Source: Volvox africanus (taxonomy: Eukaryota; Chlorophyta; Chlorophyceae; Chlamydomonadales; Volvocaceae). From it: 64,000 nt of DNA. The notes under the pieces are model-generated. The model was not told the DNA's origin and did no database searches. It saw only the letters and a program-made list of their open reading frames with translations. The stretch spans positions 372,001 through 436,000 of the forward strand of contig BSDZ01000032.1 in NCBI GenBank assembly GCA_030268105.1, read 5' to 3'. How positions within the stretch are numbered: the first letter of the stretch is position 1; each line of letters starts with the position of its first letter. The position numbers were made by a program, and so were the translations under genes. Positions 47,760-59,140 of the stretch are shown piece after piece.

Positions 47760-48583
47760 TGTTGTACCTCTCGTTCGCGTTTGCTCATAAGTATCTGCAC
47801 GTCTGGAGACTTTCGACAACGATGCGCGAGCACTTGCAAGTACAGCAAGACAAGCGCGAGCAAACAGAGACAGCGGAAGACTTCAAGACGAAGAGAGATA
47901 TAACTTACAGTATTACGGATCAGAACGATGCAATGGACGAAATCGCCGTCAGCCCCGGAAGCAAGCAATCATCACGCGGCGGTGATTAGCGAAGTTCAGG
48001 CTTAGCTCGGGCTAAGTAGAATAGTGTATAGAAATAGTAATATAGAACACACGAGTGTTCTCCGGTATCGAATGTCTTGTCTAGCTTAGCCGTCCTCGCA
48101 TCTGTTATACTCGCAGCATCGCAATGCCGTACGATTCACATCAGGAGGCCGATCCTAGATGTGACAACCCTACTGCGTCTAGGCGATGTCTACTCATAAC
48201 AACGTATAAGCCTTTCCGGCATTCGCATGATGCAAGGGTCCGGATAACGATATCCGGTTGCAGGGCATGCATCGCGACGAGTGCGGCGCTTTCACCGTGT
48301 GCTTAAATGAAGTAATATTATATCAGATAATATTACTTATCGTTTCGTAGCACGAGCATAATGCGCACTTCCATGCTTCGGGCTTTCATGCATGCTAGGC
48401 GGATTTGCCATGATGCGATGTCGCGATGGATAATGACAACATGCCAAATGCATATATAAATGTACACGAATACATTTATATCATGCAGATTCATTCATAT
48501 GCAATGCGTCCATCACAAAAGCACTTCGCCTCGTAGGATCGCGTCGACCTACGCGTCGGCGGGAAATGAACCGTAGCACAACA
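47760..48583 (-). repeat. gypsy F 5' LTR
   Basis: 824 bp, plus-strand ends TGTTGTACC and GCACAACA. Carries the family palindromes. Confidence 0.92.
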
Positions 48584-48710
48584 TTGAAGTCTTCCGCTGT
48601 CTCTGTTTGCTCTCGCTTGCCTTGCTGTACTTGCAAGTGCTCGCGCATCGGTGTCGATAGTCTCCAGACGTGCAGATACTCATGAGCAAACGCGAACGAG
48701 AGGTCCAACA
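48584..48710 (+). repeat. Solo gypsy LTR, second part
   Basis: Starts with the TTGAA duplication and ends GGTCCAACA (other LTRs GGTACAACA) before TATAA. Together with 42115-42816 it makes one LTR of about 824 bp. Confidence 0.9.
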
Positions 48711-48715
48711 TATAA

Positions 48716-49076
48716 CAACAGAATCGTGCGTATACACAATGCAAAGAAAACGCAAAGCGTAAGTTTTTTCAATATCCTTCGCGATCCTTACGCACCCTAA
48801 GCAAACGAATATTTTTGGGTTTTAACACAACCTCAAGCGAAACTATGCAATGTCAAGCGCTTCCACAAATATTGTACAGCCCATGTACAGCCTAACCCAC
48901 AGCAAGAGACCCACACGCAAGCATATCCTTTTTAACCAAAAAATGAGACTTCGGTGATTGATTTGTGCCTGCTGCTTGGAATCTTCCGCCTCTTTTCTTC
49001 ATACAACATTTCTTTACCTGTTCGCATGCTTTTTGCGGCATGTTATGGTGGGGATCTGGGTAAAGCACCCAAGCAA
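48716..49076 (-). other. Unit 1, segment before the AC tract; short unrecognised minus-strand frame
   Basis: Contains a conserved minus-strand frame, about 48892-49050, ending KKDMLACGSLAVG and including CRKKACEQVKKCCMKKRGG. Repeated in every unit. I do not recognise it, and it may be a decayed bacterial or host gene end. Nothing else is seen here. Confidence 0.35.
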
Positions 49077-49129
49077 GCACACACACACACAAACACACAA
49101 GCAAGCACACACACACACCAGCGAGAGCA

Positions 49130-49176
<47 letters not shown>

Positions 49177-49306
49177 GCACACACAACCACAAGCACACAC
49201 AACCACAAGCACAAGCACACATAAACACACACACACACACAAGCAGACACAAGCACAAGAACTCACAAACACTATGACACACAAGCACCAGCACACACAA
49301 GCACAA
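49077..49306. repeat. AC/AAGC minisatellite, unit 1
   Basis: Runs of CA broken by AAGCAC and ACCACAAGC motifs. Length differs between units, the usual sign of slippage. Confidence 0.95.
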
Positions 49307-49352
49307 AGGAAGAGAAGATGAATAAGGAAATGAATAATTTGGATAGATTTTA

Positions 49353-50045
49353 ATAAGTAAGATTTGGTCATTTTGGATATTATTATTCTGCCTATCAGCT
49401 TGTAGTGGTGATCTTTGTATAGATGCTGATGATTTCGGGTTTGTAAATTTGACTGTGTCTGCAAGGTACACTAAAGAGGAAATGTCCAATCAGTTTGGTC
49501 TGGCACAAATTGCTCCTTGGAGACCTTCGAATTATAAAGTTGATGGTAGGCCTGTAGTAATTTTTATTAGGGGATGGACGCAAGGGGTAGATAGAAACAA
49601 CAGTTCTGAGCTTTCGGCCTGGTGCGCATGGTATGGGCAGGCTGATAATACTGCTACTTTGTCCACATTTTTTCAAAGGCTTCGGGAATGTGCATTTAGA
49701 CGGTACTATGTGTTCTAATACTTTTATTCCTTTGTTCTTTAACTCAGTTACAACCTGCATCCAAAACTTGGAACCTTAATTTTTACCGACCCAGATCCCC
49801 AGTAATTCCTTTTTCCCTTCCATGTTAACGCTACTACAACTTTTGCATCTGGCGTGGACGATTAAGCTATTACCACCGAAGTGAAAGCAAAGCTAATACA
49901 GGAGCCGGATATACCTAAAGATATAGATGTAACGACTAGTAAGCCTTAAAGGAAAAGTAGACACCCATTTGCTCAGGTTAAATAGTCCGAATATATTTCC
50001 AATATCTTCTTAGCCATACTAATATACTGATAAAAATGCTTAAAA
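49353..50045 (+). pseudogene. Rickettsiales-type VirB6/TrbL fragment, unit 1
   Basis: Same sequence as 55270-55961 but the start codon is ATA and an extra T in the T run near 49669 shifts the frame. The ELSAWCAWYG motif is present. Downstream, decayed frames include ITTEVKAKLIQEPDIPKDI up to the join with copia at about 50046. Confidence 0.55.
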
Positions 50046-50197
50046 GGAGATCATCGATGGATATTGCGATTCGGACTGGGCAGGAGACACTAACTCAAGG
50101 CGATCCACGACTGGGTACGAATTTCGCGTTAATGGTACCGCAATCAGCTGGAGCAGTCAGTTGCAGCGCACTGTGGCAGCGTCATCCGTGGAGGCTG

Positions 50198-50649
50198 TGT
50201 TAAGTTGTGGACGGGGCCGGGCCGGGGGCCCCGGGGCCGGGGCGCGGGGCCGGGGCCGGGGCGGGGCGGGGGCCCCGGGGCGGGCCCTTGGGTGAAGCCA
50301 AGTTCAAGTGGTGCCGTGCCTCCATGGGTGTAGTCTAGTGGGGTTTGCACCGAGGGGGCGTGTTAAGTTGTGGACGGTGCACCCCGGCTTCACCCAAGGG
50401 CCCGCCCCGGGGCCCCCGCCCCGCCCCGGCCCCGGCCCCGCGCCCCGGCCCCGGGGCCCCCGGCCCGCCCCCCGGGCGCCCCCGGCCCGGGCGGGCCCCG
50501 GCCCCCCCCGGCCGGGCCCGGGCCCCGGCCCCCGCCCCCGGGGCCCCGGGGCTCATAACCTGTTAAAGTCAGCAAAGCGCCCGGCCCCTCGTGGGCCGTA
50601 TTACTTGCTCTGTCATTCATTCGTATATGAGTGTTGCTCACTCTTAACT
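50198..50649. mobile_element. 452-bp insert flanked by GGCTG, with LTR-like ends and a GC-only inverted repeat
   Basis: GGCTG at 50193-50197 and 50650-50654 flanks it; the empty site is seen in all other units. It starts TGTTAAGTTGTGG, a motif repeated at 50361, and ends CTCTTAACT. At 50548-50560 lies GGGGCTCATAACC, the same tRNA-Met-type primer sequence as in copia copy 2, next to TGTTAAAGTC. The outer 89 bp (50561-50649) match, inverted, the end of the AT-rich segment. Probably a small or rearranged copia-type element. It has no coding capacity. Confidence 0.6.
50218..50467. repeat. 82-bp inverted repeat of almost pure G+C
   Basis: 50218-50299 is the exact reverse complement of 50386-50467, apart from any base I misread. 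Each arm is nearly all G and C with GGGTGAAGCC at its inner end. The spacer is 86 bp. Proline/glycine/arginine frames across it are artefacts of composition. Could be a real hairpin or a sequencing artefact. Confidence 0.8.
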
Positions 50650-50776
50650 GGCTGAATACCAGGCCCTTTCCAGCGCCGTCAGGGAAGTCCTCTGGTTGAA
50701 TAAGCTATGCGGGGACCTAAAGGCGGACTCCGACGGAATCAGAATCAACATAGACTCACAAGGGGCCTTAGACCTA

Positions 50777-52336
50777 GGCAACAACCCCATTACCTCATCA
50801 CGGTCTAAGCATATTGATGTACAGCATCACATGATTCGTGAGAGAGTGATAGAGGGCGACGTGGCACTGAGGCATTGCCGCACGGAGGAGATGGTGGCGG
50901 AAACTCCTCCAGGAGAGATACTGCGCTTGTCCTCAATGTACCTCTGACTTAGGTCCCCCTCAACAGCAAGCGGGAATGAACTTCTTGGCAAGCTGTGCAC
51001 AAGGTTCGGGGCATGGGGCTGCCTGGGCCGGATTACTTGCTCTGCCATCCAATTGTATCCCCACAATCTGCAACAATTTGTAAGGACAAAATCTGTCACG
51101 TCAATCCCCCCAAATCAAAAGAACTATAACAGCAGAAGTCAAAAGTCCATGCAATTCTTAATTACCTACAATCGTTTGCCAGTGCCTATGCAAATGATTG
51201 TCCAAATCTATAACAAAAGCAGTTGCACAAGCCGTGAAACGTTTTACCGCCGGCATAATAATGACTCAGTTCTGATTGGAATTAAATATGTATACAGCGC
51301 AGAGGCATAATTTGATTTTATTTCGTTATACATCAAGAAAGTTGCTACATAAAATCAGCTGAACACACAAAGTGGCTACAAAGTGATGAACGAATTAAAA
51401 AAATTGCAAAAGCAGTTTTAAATTTTAAAGCAGGATATGATGATATTTTAAACCCAGTCAGCAAAGCACCAAGGTACTATTTGAATTGATGTGTATGTGA
51501 GTGTTGCTCAGATTCCAACATCATAAGCCCTCATTGACTATATGCAACTGCAATAAGAAAACACAACAAATTGTGGCGATATATACTAATTGGAATTTTG
51601 TTCTGATTGGAATAGAATATAAAAAATATACATCCAGGTGAAAAAGGGCGAGTTTTAGTTCGTTTTATCACAATGAAGTGTCAACCTGAAATAGAAAGTG
51701 GAAAGATAAAAACGCCACCCGAAGAGAGCATATCGATTGAGCACAACGGAGTTAACAATCTGTTGGAATGTGAGCAACACTCATATACGAAAGAATGTCA
51801 GAGCAAGTAATACGGCCCACGAGGGGCCGGGCGCTTTGCTAACTTCAAGACAATCGGCCCAGATCGGGGACGTCAATGGCACAGCTCCCAGGTCGAGATG
51901 GGAGCATGAAGAAAACCACGGCATGGACTATAACAACAGAATCGTGCGTATACACAATGCAAAGAAAACGCAAAGCGTGAGTTTTTTCAATATCCTTCGC
52001 GATCCTTACGCACCCTAAGCAAACGAATATTTTTGGGTTTTAACACAACCTCAAGCGAAACTATGCAATGTCAAGCGCTTCCACAAATATTGTACAGCCC
52101 ATGTACAGCCTAACCCACAGCAAGAGACCCACACGCAAGCATATCCTTTTTAACCAAAAAATGAGACTTCGGTGATTGATTTGTGCCTGCTGCTTGGAAT
52201 CTTCCGCCTCTTTTCTTCATACAACATTTCTTTACCTGTTCGCATGCTTTTTTGCGGCATGTTATGGTGGGGATCTGGGTAAAGCACCCAAGCAAGCACC
52301 CAAGCAAGCACACACACACACCAGCGAGAGCAATTA

Positions 52337-52383
<47 letters not shown>

Positions 52384-53510
52384 GCACACACAACCACAAG
52401 CACAAGCACACATAAACACACACACACACACAAGCAGACACAAGCACAAGCACTCACAAACACTACGACACACAAGCACCAGCACACACAAGCACAAAGG
52501 AAGAGAAGATGAATAAGGAAATGAATAATTTGGATAGATTTTAATAAGTAAGATTTGGTCATTTTGGATATTATTATTCTGCCTATCAGCTTGTAGTGGT
52601 GATCTTTGTATAGATGCTGATGATTTCGGGTTTGTAAATTTGACTGTGTCTGCAAGGTACACTAAAGAGGAAATGTCCAATCAGTTTGGTCTGGCACAAA
52701 TTGCTCCTTGGAGACCTTCGAATTATAAAGTTGATGGTAGGCCTGTAGTAATTTTTATTAGGGGATGGACGCAAGGGGTAGATAGAAACAACAGTTCTGA
52801 GCTTTCGGCCTGGTGCGCATGGTATGGGCAGGCTGATAATACTGCTACTTTGTCCACATTTTTTCAAAGGCTTCGGGAATGTGCATTTAGACGGTACTAT
52901 GTGTTCTAATACTTTTATTCCTTTGTTCTTTAACTCAGTTACAACCTGCATCCAAAACTTGGAACCTTAATTTTTACCGACCCAGATCCCCAGTAATTCC
53001 TTTTTCCCTTCCATGTTAACGCTACTACAACTTTTGCATCTGGCGTGGACGATTAAGCTATTACCACCTATGTGAAAGCAAAGCTAATACAGGAGCCGGA
53101 TATACCTAAAGATATAGATGTAACGACTAGTAAGCCTTAAAGGAAAAGTAGACACCCATTTGCTCAGGTTAAATAGTCCGAATATATTTCCAATATCTTC
53201 TTAGCCATACTAATATACTGATAAAAATGCTTAAAAGGAGATCATCGATGGATATTGCGATTCGGACTGGGCAGGAGACACTAACTCAAGGCGATCCACG
53301 ACTGGGTACGAATTTCGCGTTAATGGTACCGCAATCAGCTGGAGCAGTCAGTTGCAGCGCACTGTGGCAGCGTCATCCGTGGAGGCTGAATACCAGGCCC
53401 TTTCCAGCGCCGTCAGGGAAGTCCTCTGGTTGAATAAGCTATGCGGGGACCTAAAGGCGGACTCCGACGGAATCAGAATCAACATAGACTCACAAGGGGC
53501 CTTAGACCTA
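50777..53510. repeat. Tandem unit 2 (2734 bp, type A)
   Basis: Order: copia RNase H tail to TGA 50947, AT-rich relics 50948-51930, minus-frame segment to about 52306, AC tract 52307-52497, VirB6-like fragment 52544-53236, start of the next copia tail. Type A markers: ATA for ATG at 52544, extra T near 52858, ACCTATG near 53066. Translations match unit 4 throughout. Confidence 0.92.
52544..53236 (+). pseudogene. VirB6/TrbL-like fragment, unit 2
   Basis: Type A copy. No ATG, and a frameshift after ATLSTFF gives QRLRECAFRR instead of [18 protein letters not shown] and ELSAWCAWYG are retained. Confidence 0.55.
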
Positions 53511-53681
53511 GGCAACAACCCCATTACCTCATCACGGTCTAAGCATATTGATGTACAGCATCACATGATTCGTGAGAGAGTGATAGAGGGCGACGTGGCA
53601 CTGAGGCATTGCCGCACGGAGGAGATGGTGGCGGAAACTCCTCCAGGAGAGATACTGCGCTTGTCCTCAATGTACCTCTGA
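53237..53681 (+). pseudogene. copia RNase H tail, unit 2/3
   Basis: Uninterrupted version, 148 codons including stop, with DSDWAGD, SSVEAEYQALSSAVREVLW, NIDSQGALDLGNN and SKHIDVQHHMIRE. No RT or upstream domains, so it is a 3' fragment fused to the VirB6-like piece at about 53236. Confidence 0.85.
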
Positions 53682-55070
53682 CTTAGGTCCCCCTCAACAG
53701 CAAGCGGGAATGAACTTCTTGGCAAGCCGTGCACAAGGTTCGGGGCATGGGGCTGCCTGGGCCGGATTACTTGCTCTGCCATCCAATTGTATCCCCACAA
53801 TCTGCAACAATTTGTAAGGACAAAATCTGTCACGTCAATCCCCCCAAATCAAAAGAACTATAACAGCAGAAGTCAAAAGTCCATGCAATTCTTAATTACC
53901 TACAATCGTTTGCCAGTGCCTATGCAAATGATTGTCCAAATCTATAACAAAAGCAGTTGCACAAGCCGTGAAACGTTTTACCGCCGGCATAATAATGACT
54001 CAGTTCTGATTGGAATTAAATATGTATACAGCGCAGAGGCATAATTTGATTTTATTTCGTTATACATCAAGAAAGTTGCTACATAAAATCAGCTGAACAC
54101 ACAAAGTGGCTACAAAGTGATGAACGAATTAAAAAAATTGCAAAAGCAGTTTTAAATTTTAAAGCAGGATATGATGATATTTTAAACCCAGTCAGCAAAG
54201 CACCAAGGTACTATTTGAATTGATGTGTATGTGAGTGTTGCTCAGATTCCAACATCATAAGCCCTCATTGACTATATGCAACTGCAATAAGAAAACACAA
54301 CAAATTGTGGCGATATATACTAATTGGAATTTTGTTCTGATTGGAATAGAATATAAAAAATATACATCCAGGTGAAAAAGGGCGAGTTTTAGTTCGTTTT
54401 ATCACAATGAAGTGTCAACCTGAAATAGAAAGTGGAAAGATAAAAACGCCACCCGAAGAGAGCATATCGATTGAGCACAACGGAGTTAACAATCTGTTGG
54501 AATGTGAGCAACACTCATATACGAAAGAATGTCAGAGCAAGTAATACGGCCCACGAGGGGCCGGGCGCTTTGCTAACTTCAAGACAATCGGCCCAGATCG
54601 GGGACGTCAATGGCACAGCTCCCAGGTCGAGATGGGAGCATGAAGAAAACCACGGCATGGACTATAACAACAGAATCGTGCGTATACACAATGCAAAGAA
54701 AACGCAAAGCGTGAGTTTTTTCAATATCCTTCGCGATCCTTACGCACCCTAAGCAAACGAATATTTTTGGGTTTTAACACAACCTCAAGCGAAACTATGC
54801 AATGTCAAGCGCTTCCACAAATATTGTACAGCCCATGTACAGCCTAACCCACAGCAAGAGACCCACACGCAAGCATATCCTTTTTAACCAAAAAATGAGA
54901 CTTCGGTGATTGATTTGTGCCTGCTGCTTGGAATCTTCCGCCTCTTTTCTTCATACAACATTTCTTTACCTGTTCGCATGCTTTTTTGCGGCATGTTATG
55001 GTGGGGATCTGGGTAAAGCACCCAAGCAAGCACCCAAGCAAGCACACACACACACCAGCGAGAGCAATTA

Positions 55071-55109
<39 letters not shown>

Positions 55110-55269
55110 GCACACACAACCACAAGCACAAGCACACATAAACACACACACACACACAAGCAGACACAAGCACAAGCACTCACAAACACTACGACACACA
55201 AGCACCAGCACACACAAGCACAAAGGAAGAGAAGATGAATAAGGAAATGAATAATTTGGATAGATTTTA

Positions 55270-55695
55270 ATGAGTAAGATTTGGTCATTTTGGATATTAT
55301 TATTCTGCCTATCAGCTTGTAGTGGTGATCCTTGTATAGATGCTGATGATTTCGGGTTTGTAAATTTGACTGTGTCTGCAAGGTACACTAAAGAGGAAAT
55401 GTCCAATCAGTTTGGTCTGGCACAAATTGCTCCTTGGAGACCTTCGAATTATAAAGTTGATGGTAGGCCTGTAGTAATTTTAATTAGGGGATGGACGCAA
55501 GGGGTAGATAGAAACAACAGTTCTGAGCTTTCGGCCTGGTGCGCATGGTATGGGCAGGCTGATAATACTGCTACTTTGTCCACATTTTTCAAAGGCTTCG
55601 GGAATGTGCATTTAGACGGTACTATGTGTTCTAATACTTTTATTCCTTTGTTCTTTAACTCAGTTACAACCTGCATCCAAAACTTGGAACCTTAA
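55270..55695 (+). CDS. Rickettsiales-type VirB6/TrbL N-terminal fragment (best copy)
   Basis: 141 codons from ATG to TAA. Residues 1-19 are hydrophobic with a lipobox-like LSAC (14-17). Then come CIDADDFG (22-29), an APW segment (54-56), IRGWTQGVD (72-80) and ELSAWCAWYG (86-95). I read this as the periplasmic start of the VirB6/TrbL family of Rickettsiales type IV secretion systems, inner-membrane channel proteins with long extracytoplasmic regions. Full proteins are several hundred to over a thousand residues, so this is a fragment without membrane helices. The ATG overlaps an upstream TAA as TAATG, as in bacterial operons. Sequence is AT-rich. Downstream, out of frame, decayed coding continues (FPFHVNATTTFASGVDD, EPDIPKDIDVTT). 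It sits in a nuclear tandem repeat and is unlikely to work. Assigned from remembered family motifs. Confidence 0.6.
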   Translation: MSKIWSFWILLFCLSACSGDPCIDADDFGFVNLTVSARYTKEEMSNQFGLAQIAPWRPSNYKVDGRPVVILIRGWTQGVDRNNSSELSAWCAWYGQADNTATLSTFFKGFGNVHLDGTMCSNTFIPLFFNSVTTCIQNLEP

Positions 55696-55961
55696 TTTTT
55701 ACCGACCCAGATCCCCAGTAATTCCTTTTTCCCTTCCATGTTAACGCTACTACAACTTTTGCATCTGGCGTGGACGATTAAGCTATTACCACCGAAGTGA
55801 AAGCAAAGCTAATACAGGAGCCGGATATACCTAAAGATATAGATGTAACGACTAGTAAGCCTTAAAGGAAAAGTAGACACCCATTTGCTCAGGTTAAATA
55901 GTCCGAATATATTTCCAATATCTTCTTAGCCATACTAATATACTGATAAAAATGCTTAAAA
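55696..55961 (+). pseudogene. Decayed continuation of the bacterial-type sequence, unit 3
   Basis: One frame, interrupted by TAA/TAG/TGA codons, still reads GTLIFTDPDPQ, FPFHVNATTTFASGVDD, AITTEVKAKLIQEPDIPKDI and SRHPFAQ. The low number of stops and protein-like content suggest former coding sequence, perhaps the same gene. It ends at the copia junction. Confidence 0.45.
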
Positions 55962-56406
55962 GGAGATCATCGATGGATATTGCGATTCGGACTGGGCAGG
56001 AGACACTAACTCAAGGCGATCCACGACTGGGTACGAATTTCGCGTTAATGGTACCGCAATCAGCTGGAGCAGTCAGTTGCAGCGCACTGTGGCAGCGTCA
56101 TCCGTGGAGGCTGAATACCAGGCCCTTTCCAGCGCCGTCAGGGAAGTCCTCTGGTTGAATAAGCTATGCGGGGACCTAAAGGCGGACTCCGACGGAATCA
56201 GAATCAACATAGACTCACAAGGGGCCTTAGACCTAGGCAACAACCCCATTACCTCATCACGGTCTAAGCATATTGATGTACAGCATCACATGATTCGTGA
56301 GAGAGTGATAGAGGGCGACGTGGCACTGAGGCATTGCCGCACGGAGGAGATGGTGGCGGAAACTCCTCCAGGAGAGATACTGCGCTTGTCCTCAATGTAC
56401 CTCTGA
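55962..56406 (+). pseudogene. copia RNase H tail, unit 3/4
   Basis: Same as 53237-53681; same frame and stop. Confidence 0.85.
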
Positions 56407-57795
56407 CTTAGGTCCCCCTCAACAGCAAGCGGGAATGAACTTCTTGGCAAGCCGTGCACAAGGTTCGGGGCATGGGGCTGCCTGGGCCGGATTACTTGCT
56501 CTGCCATCCAATTGTATCCCCACAATCTGCAACAATTTGTAAGGACAAAATCTGTCACGTCAATCCCCCCAAATCAAAAGAACTATAACAGCAGAAGTCA
56601 AAAGTCCATGCAATTCTTAATTACCTACAATCGTTTGCCAGTGCCTATGCAAATGATTGTCCAAATCTATAACAAAAGCAGTTGCACAAGCCGTGAAACG
56701 TTTTACCGCCGGCATAATAATGACTCAGTTCTGATTGGAATTAAATATGTATACAGCGCAGAGGCATAATTTGATTTTATTTCGTTATACATCAAGAAAG
56801 TTGCTACATAAAATCAGCTGAACACACAAAGTGGCTACAAAGTGATGAACGAATTAAAAAAATTGCAAAAGCAGTTTTAAATTTTAAAGCAGGATATGAT
56901 GATATTTTAAACCCAGTCAGCAAAGCACCAAGGTACTATTTGAATTGATGTGTATGTGAGTGTTGCTCAGATTCCAACATCATAAGCCCTCATTGACTAT
57001 ATGCAACTGCAATAAGAAAACACAACAAATTGTGGCGATATATACTAATTGGAATTTTGTTCTGATTGGAATAGAATATAAAAAATATACATCCAGGTGA
57101 AAAAGGGCGAGTTTTAGTTCGTTTTATCACAATGAAGTGTCAACCTGAAATAGAAAGTGGAAAGATAAAAACGCCACCCGAAGAGAGCATATCGATTGAG
57201 CACAACGGAGTTAACAATCTGTTGGAATGTGAGCAACACTCATATACGAAAGAATGTCAGAGCAAGTAATACGGCCCACGAGGGGCCGGGCGCTTTGCTA
57301 ACTTCAAGACAATCGGCCCAGATCGGGGACGTCAATGGCACAGCTCCCAGGTCGAGATGGGAGCATGAAGAAAACCACGGCATGGACTATAACAACAGAA
57401 TCGTGCGTATACACAATGCAAAGAAAACGCAAAGCGTGAGTTTTTTCAATATCCTTCGCGATCCTTACGCACCCTAAGCAAACGAATATTTTTGGGTTTT
57501 AACACAACCTCAAGCGAAACTATGCAATGTCAAGCGCTTCCACAAATATTGTACAGCCCATGTACAGCCTAACCCACAGCAAGAGACCCACACGCAAGCA
57601 TATCCTTTTTAACCAAAAAATGAGACTTCGGTGATTGATTTGTGCCTGCTGCTTGGAATCTTCCGCCTCTTTTCTTCATACAACATTTCTTTACCTGTTC
57701 GCATGCTTTTTTGCGGCATGTTATGGTGGGGATCTGGGTAAAGCACCCAAGCAAGCACCCAAGCAAGCACACACACACACCAGCGAGAGCAATTA

Positions 57796-57842
<47 letters not shown>

Positions 57843-58969
57843 GCACACACAACCACAAGCACAAGCACACATAAACACACACACACACACAAGCAGACAC
57901 AAGCACAAGCACTCACAAACACTACGACACACAAGCACCAGCACACACAAGCACAAAGGAAGAGAAGATGAATAAGGAAATGAATAATTTGGATAGATTT
58001 TAATAAGTAAGATTTGGTCATTTTGGATATTATTATTCTGCCTATCAGCTTGTAGTGGTGATCTTTGTATAGATGCTGATGATTTCGGGTTTGTAAATTT
58101 GACTGTGTCTGCAAGGTACACTAAAGAGGAAATGTCCAATCAGTTTGGTCTGGCACAAATTGCTCCTTGGAGACCTTCGAATTATAAAGTTGATGGTAGG
58201 CCTGTAGTAATTTTTATTAGGGGATGGACGCAAGGGGTAGATAGAAACAACAGTTCTGAGCTTTCGGCCTGGTGCGCATGGTATGGGCAGGCTGATAATA
58301 CTGCTACTTTGTCCACATTTTTTCAAAGGCTTCGGGAATGTGCATTTAGACGGTACTATGTGTTCTAATACTTTTATTCCTTTGTTCTTTAACTCAGTTA
58401 CAACCTGCATCCAAAACTTGGAACCTTAATTTTTACCGACCCAGATCCCCAGTAATTCCTTTTTCCCTTCCATGTTAACGCTACTACAACTTTTGCATCT
58501 GGCGTGGACGATTAAGCTATTACCACCTATGTGAAAGCAAAGCTAATACAGGAGCCGGATATACCTAAAGATATAGATGTAACGACTAGTAAGCCTTAAA
58601 GGAAAAGTAGACACCCATTTGCTCAGGTTAAATAGTCCGAATATATTTCCAATATCTTCTTAGCCATACTAATATACTGATAAAAATGCTTAAAAGGAGA
58701 TCATCGATGGATATTGCGATTCGGACTGGGCAGGAGACACTAACTCAAGGCGATCCACGACTGGGTACGAATTTCGCGTTAATGGTACCGCAATCAGCTG
58801 GAGCAGTCAGTTGCAGCGCACTGTGGCAGCGTCATCCGTGGAGGCTGAATACCAGGCCCTTTCCAGCGCCGTCAGGGAAGTCCTCTGGTTGAATAAGCTA
58901 TGCGGGGACCTAAAGGCGGACTCCGACGGAATCAGAATCAACATAGACTCACAAGGGGCCTTAGACCTA
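56236..58969. repeat. Tandem unit 4 (2734 bp, type A)
   Basis: Every landmark lies exactly 5459 bp after its counterpart in unit 2, including the length of the AC tract (57766-57956). All conceptual translations agree with unit 2, so the two are identical or nearly so. Confidence 0.92.
58003..58695 (+). pseudogene. VirB6/TrbL-like fragment, unit 4
   Basis: Type A copy, same lesions as unit 2 (ATA start, extra T). Confidence 0.55.
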
Positions 58970-59140
58970 GGCAACAACCCCATTACCTCATCACGGTCTA
59001 AGCATATTGATGTACAGCATCACATGATTCGTGAGAGAGTGATAGAGGGCGACGTGGCACTGAGGCATTGCCGCACGGAGGAGATGGTGGCGGAAACTCC
59101 TCCAGGAGAGATACTGCGCTTGTCCTCAATGTACCTCTGA
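58696..59140 (+). pseudogene. copia RNase H tail, unit 4/5
   Basis: Same as the other units; open to TGA at 59138-59140. Confidence 0.85.

Larger units (their letters stand above)
42817..48583 (-). mobile_element. Ty3/gypsy chromovirus, copy F (internally deleted)
   Basis: Minus strand, with 5' LTR, primer site, leader, gag and pol up to the integrase finger, then a deletion that runs into the middle of the 3' LTR. Flanked by TTGAA. The outer half of the 3' LTR is kept, so the element boundary is exact and the deletion came after insertion or happened during reverse transcription. Confidence 0.92.
50046..50947 (+). pseudogene. copia RNase H tail, unit 1/2 boundary, split by a 452-bp insert
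   Basis: Starts in GGAGATCATCGATGG and encodes DGYCDSDWAGDTNSRRSTTG, then WSSQLQRTVAASSVEAE, broken at 50197 by the insert 50198-50649, and continues to SKHIDVQHHMIRE and TGA at 50945-50947. RNase H catalytic Asp and Glu are present. Frame is open apart from the insert. It is only the last roughly 147 codons of copia pol. Confidence 0.85.
53511..56235. repeat. Tandem unit 3 (2725 bp, type B)
   Basis: Type B markers: ATG present at 55270, GATCCTTG, AATTTTAATT, one T fewer near 55588, ACCGAAG near 55790, and a shorter AC tract (55041-55222). This unit has the least damaged VirB6-like frame. Confidence 0.92.

Noticed and set aside
50198..50566. Pro/Gly/Arg-rich frames in the GC block
   Set aside because: Open only because pure G+C sequence lacks stop codons. 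All frames on both strands are open.
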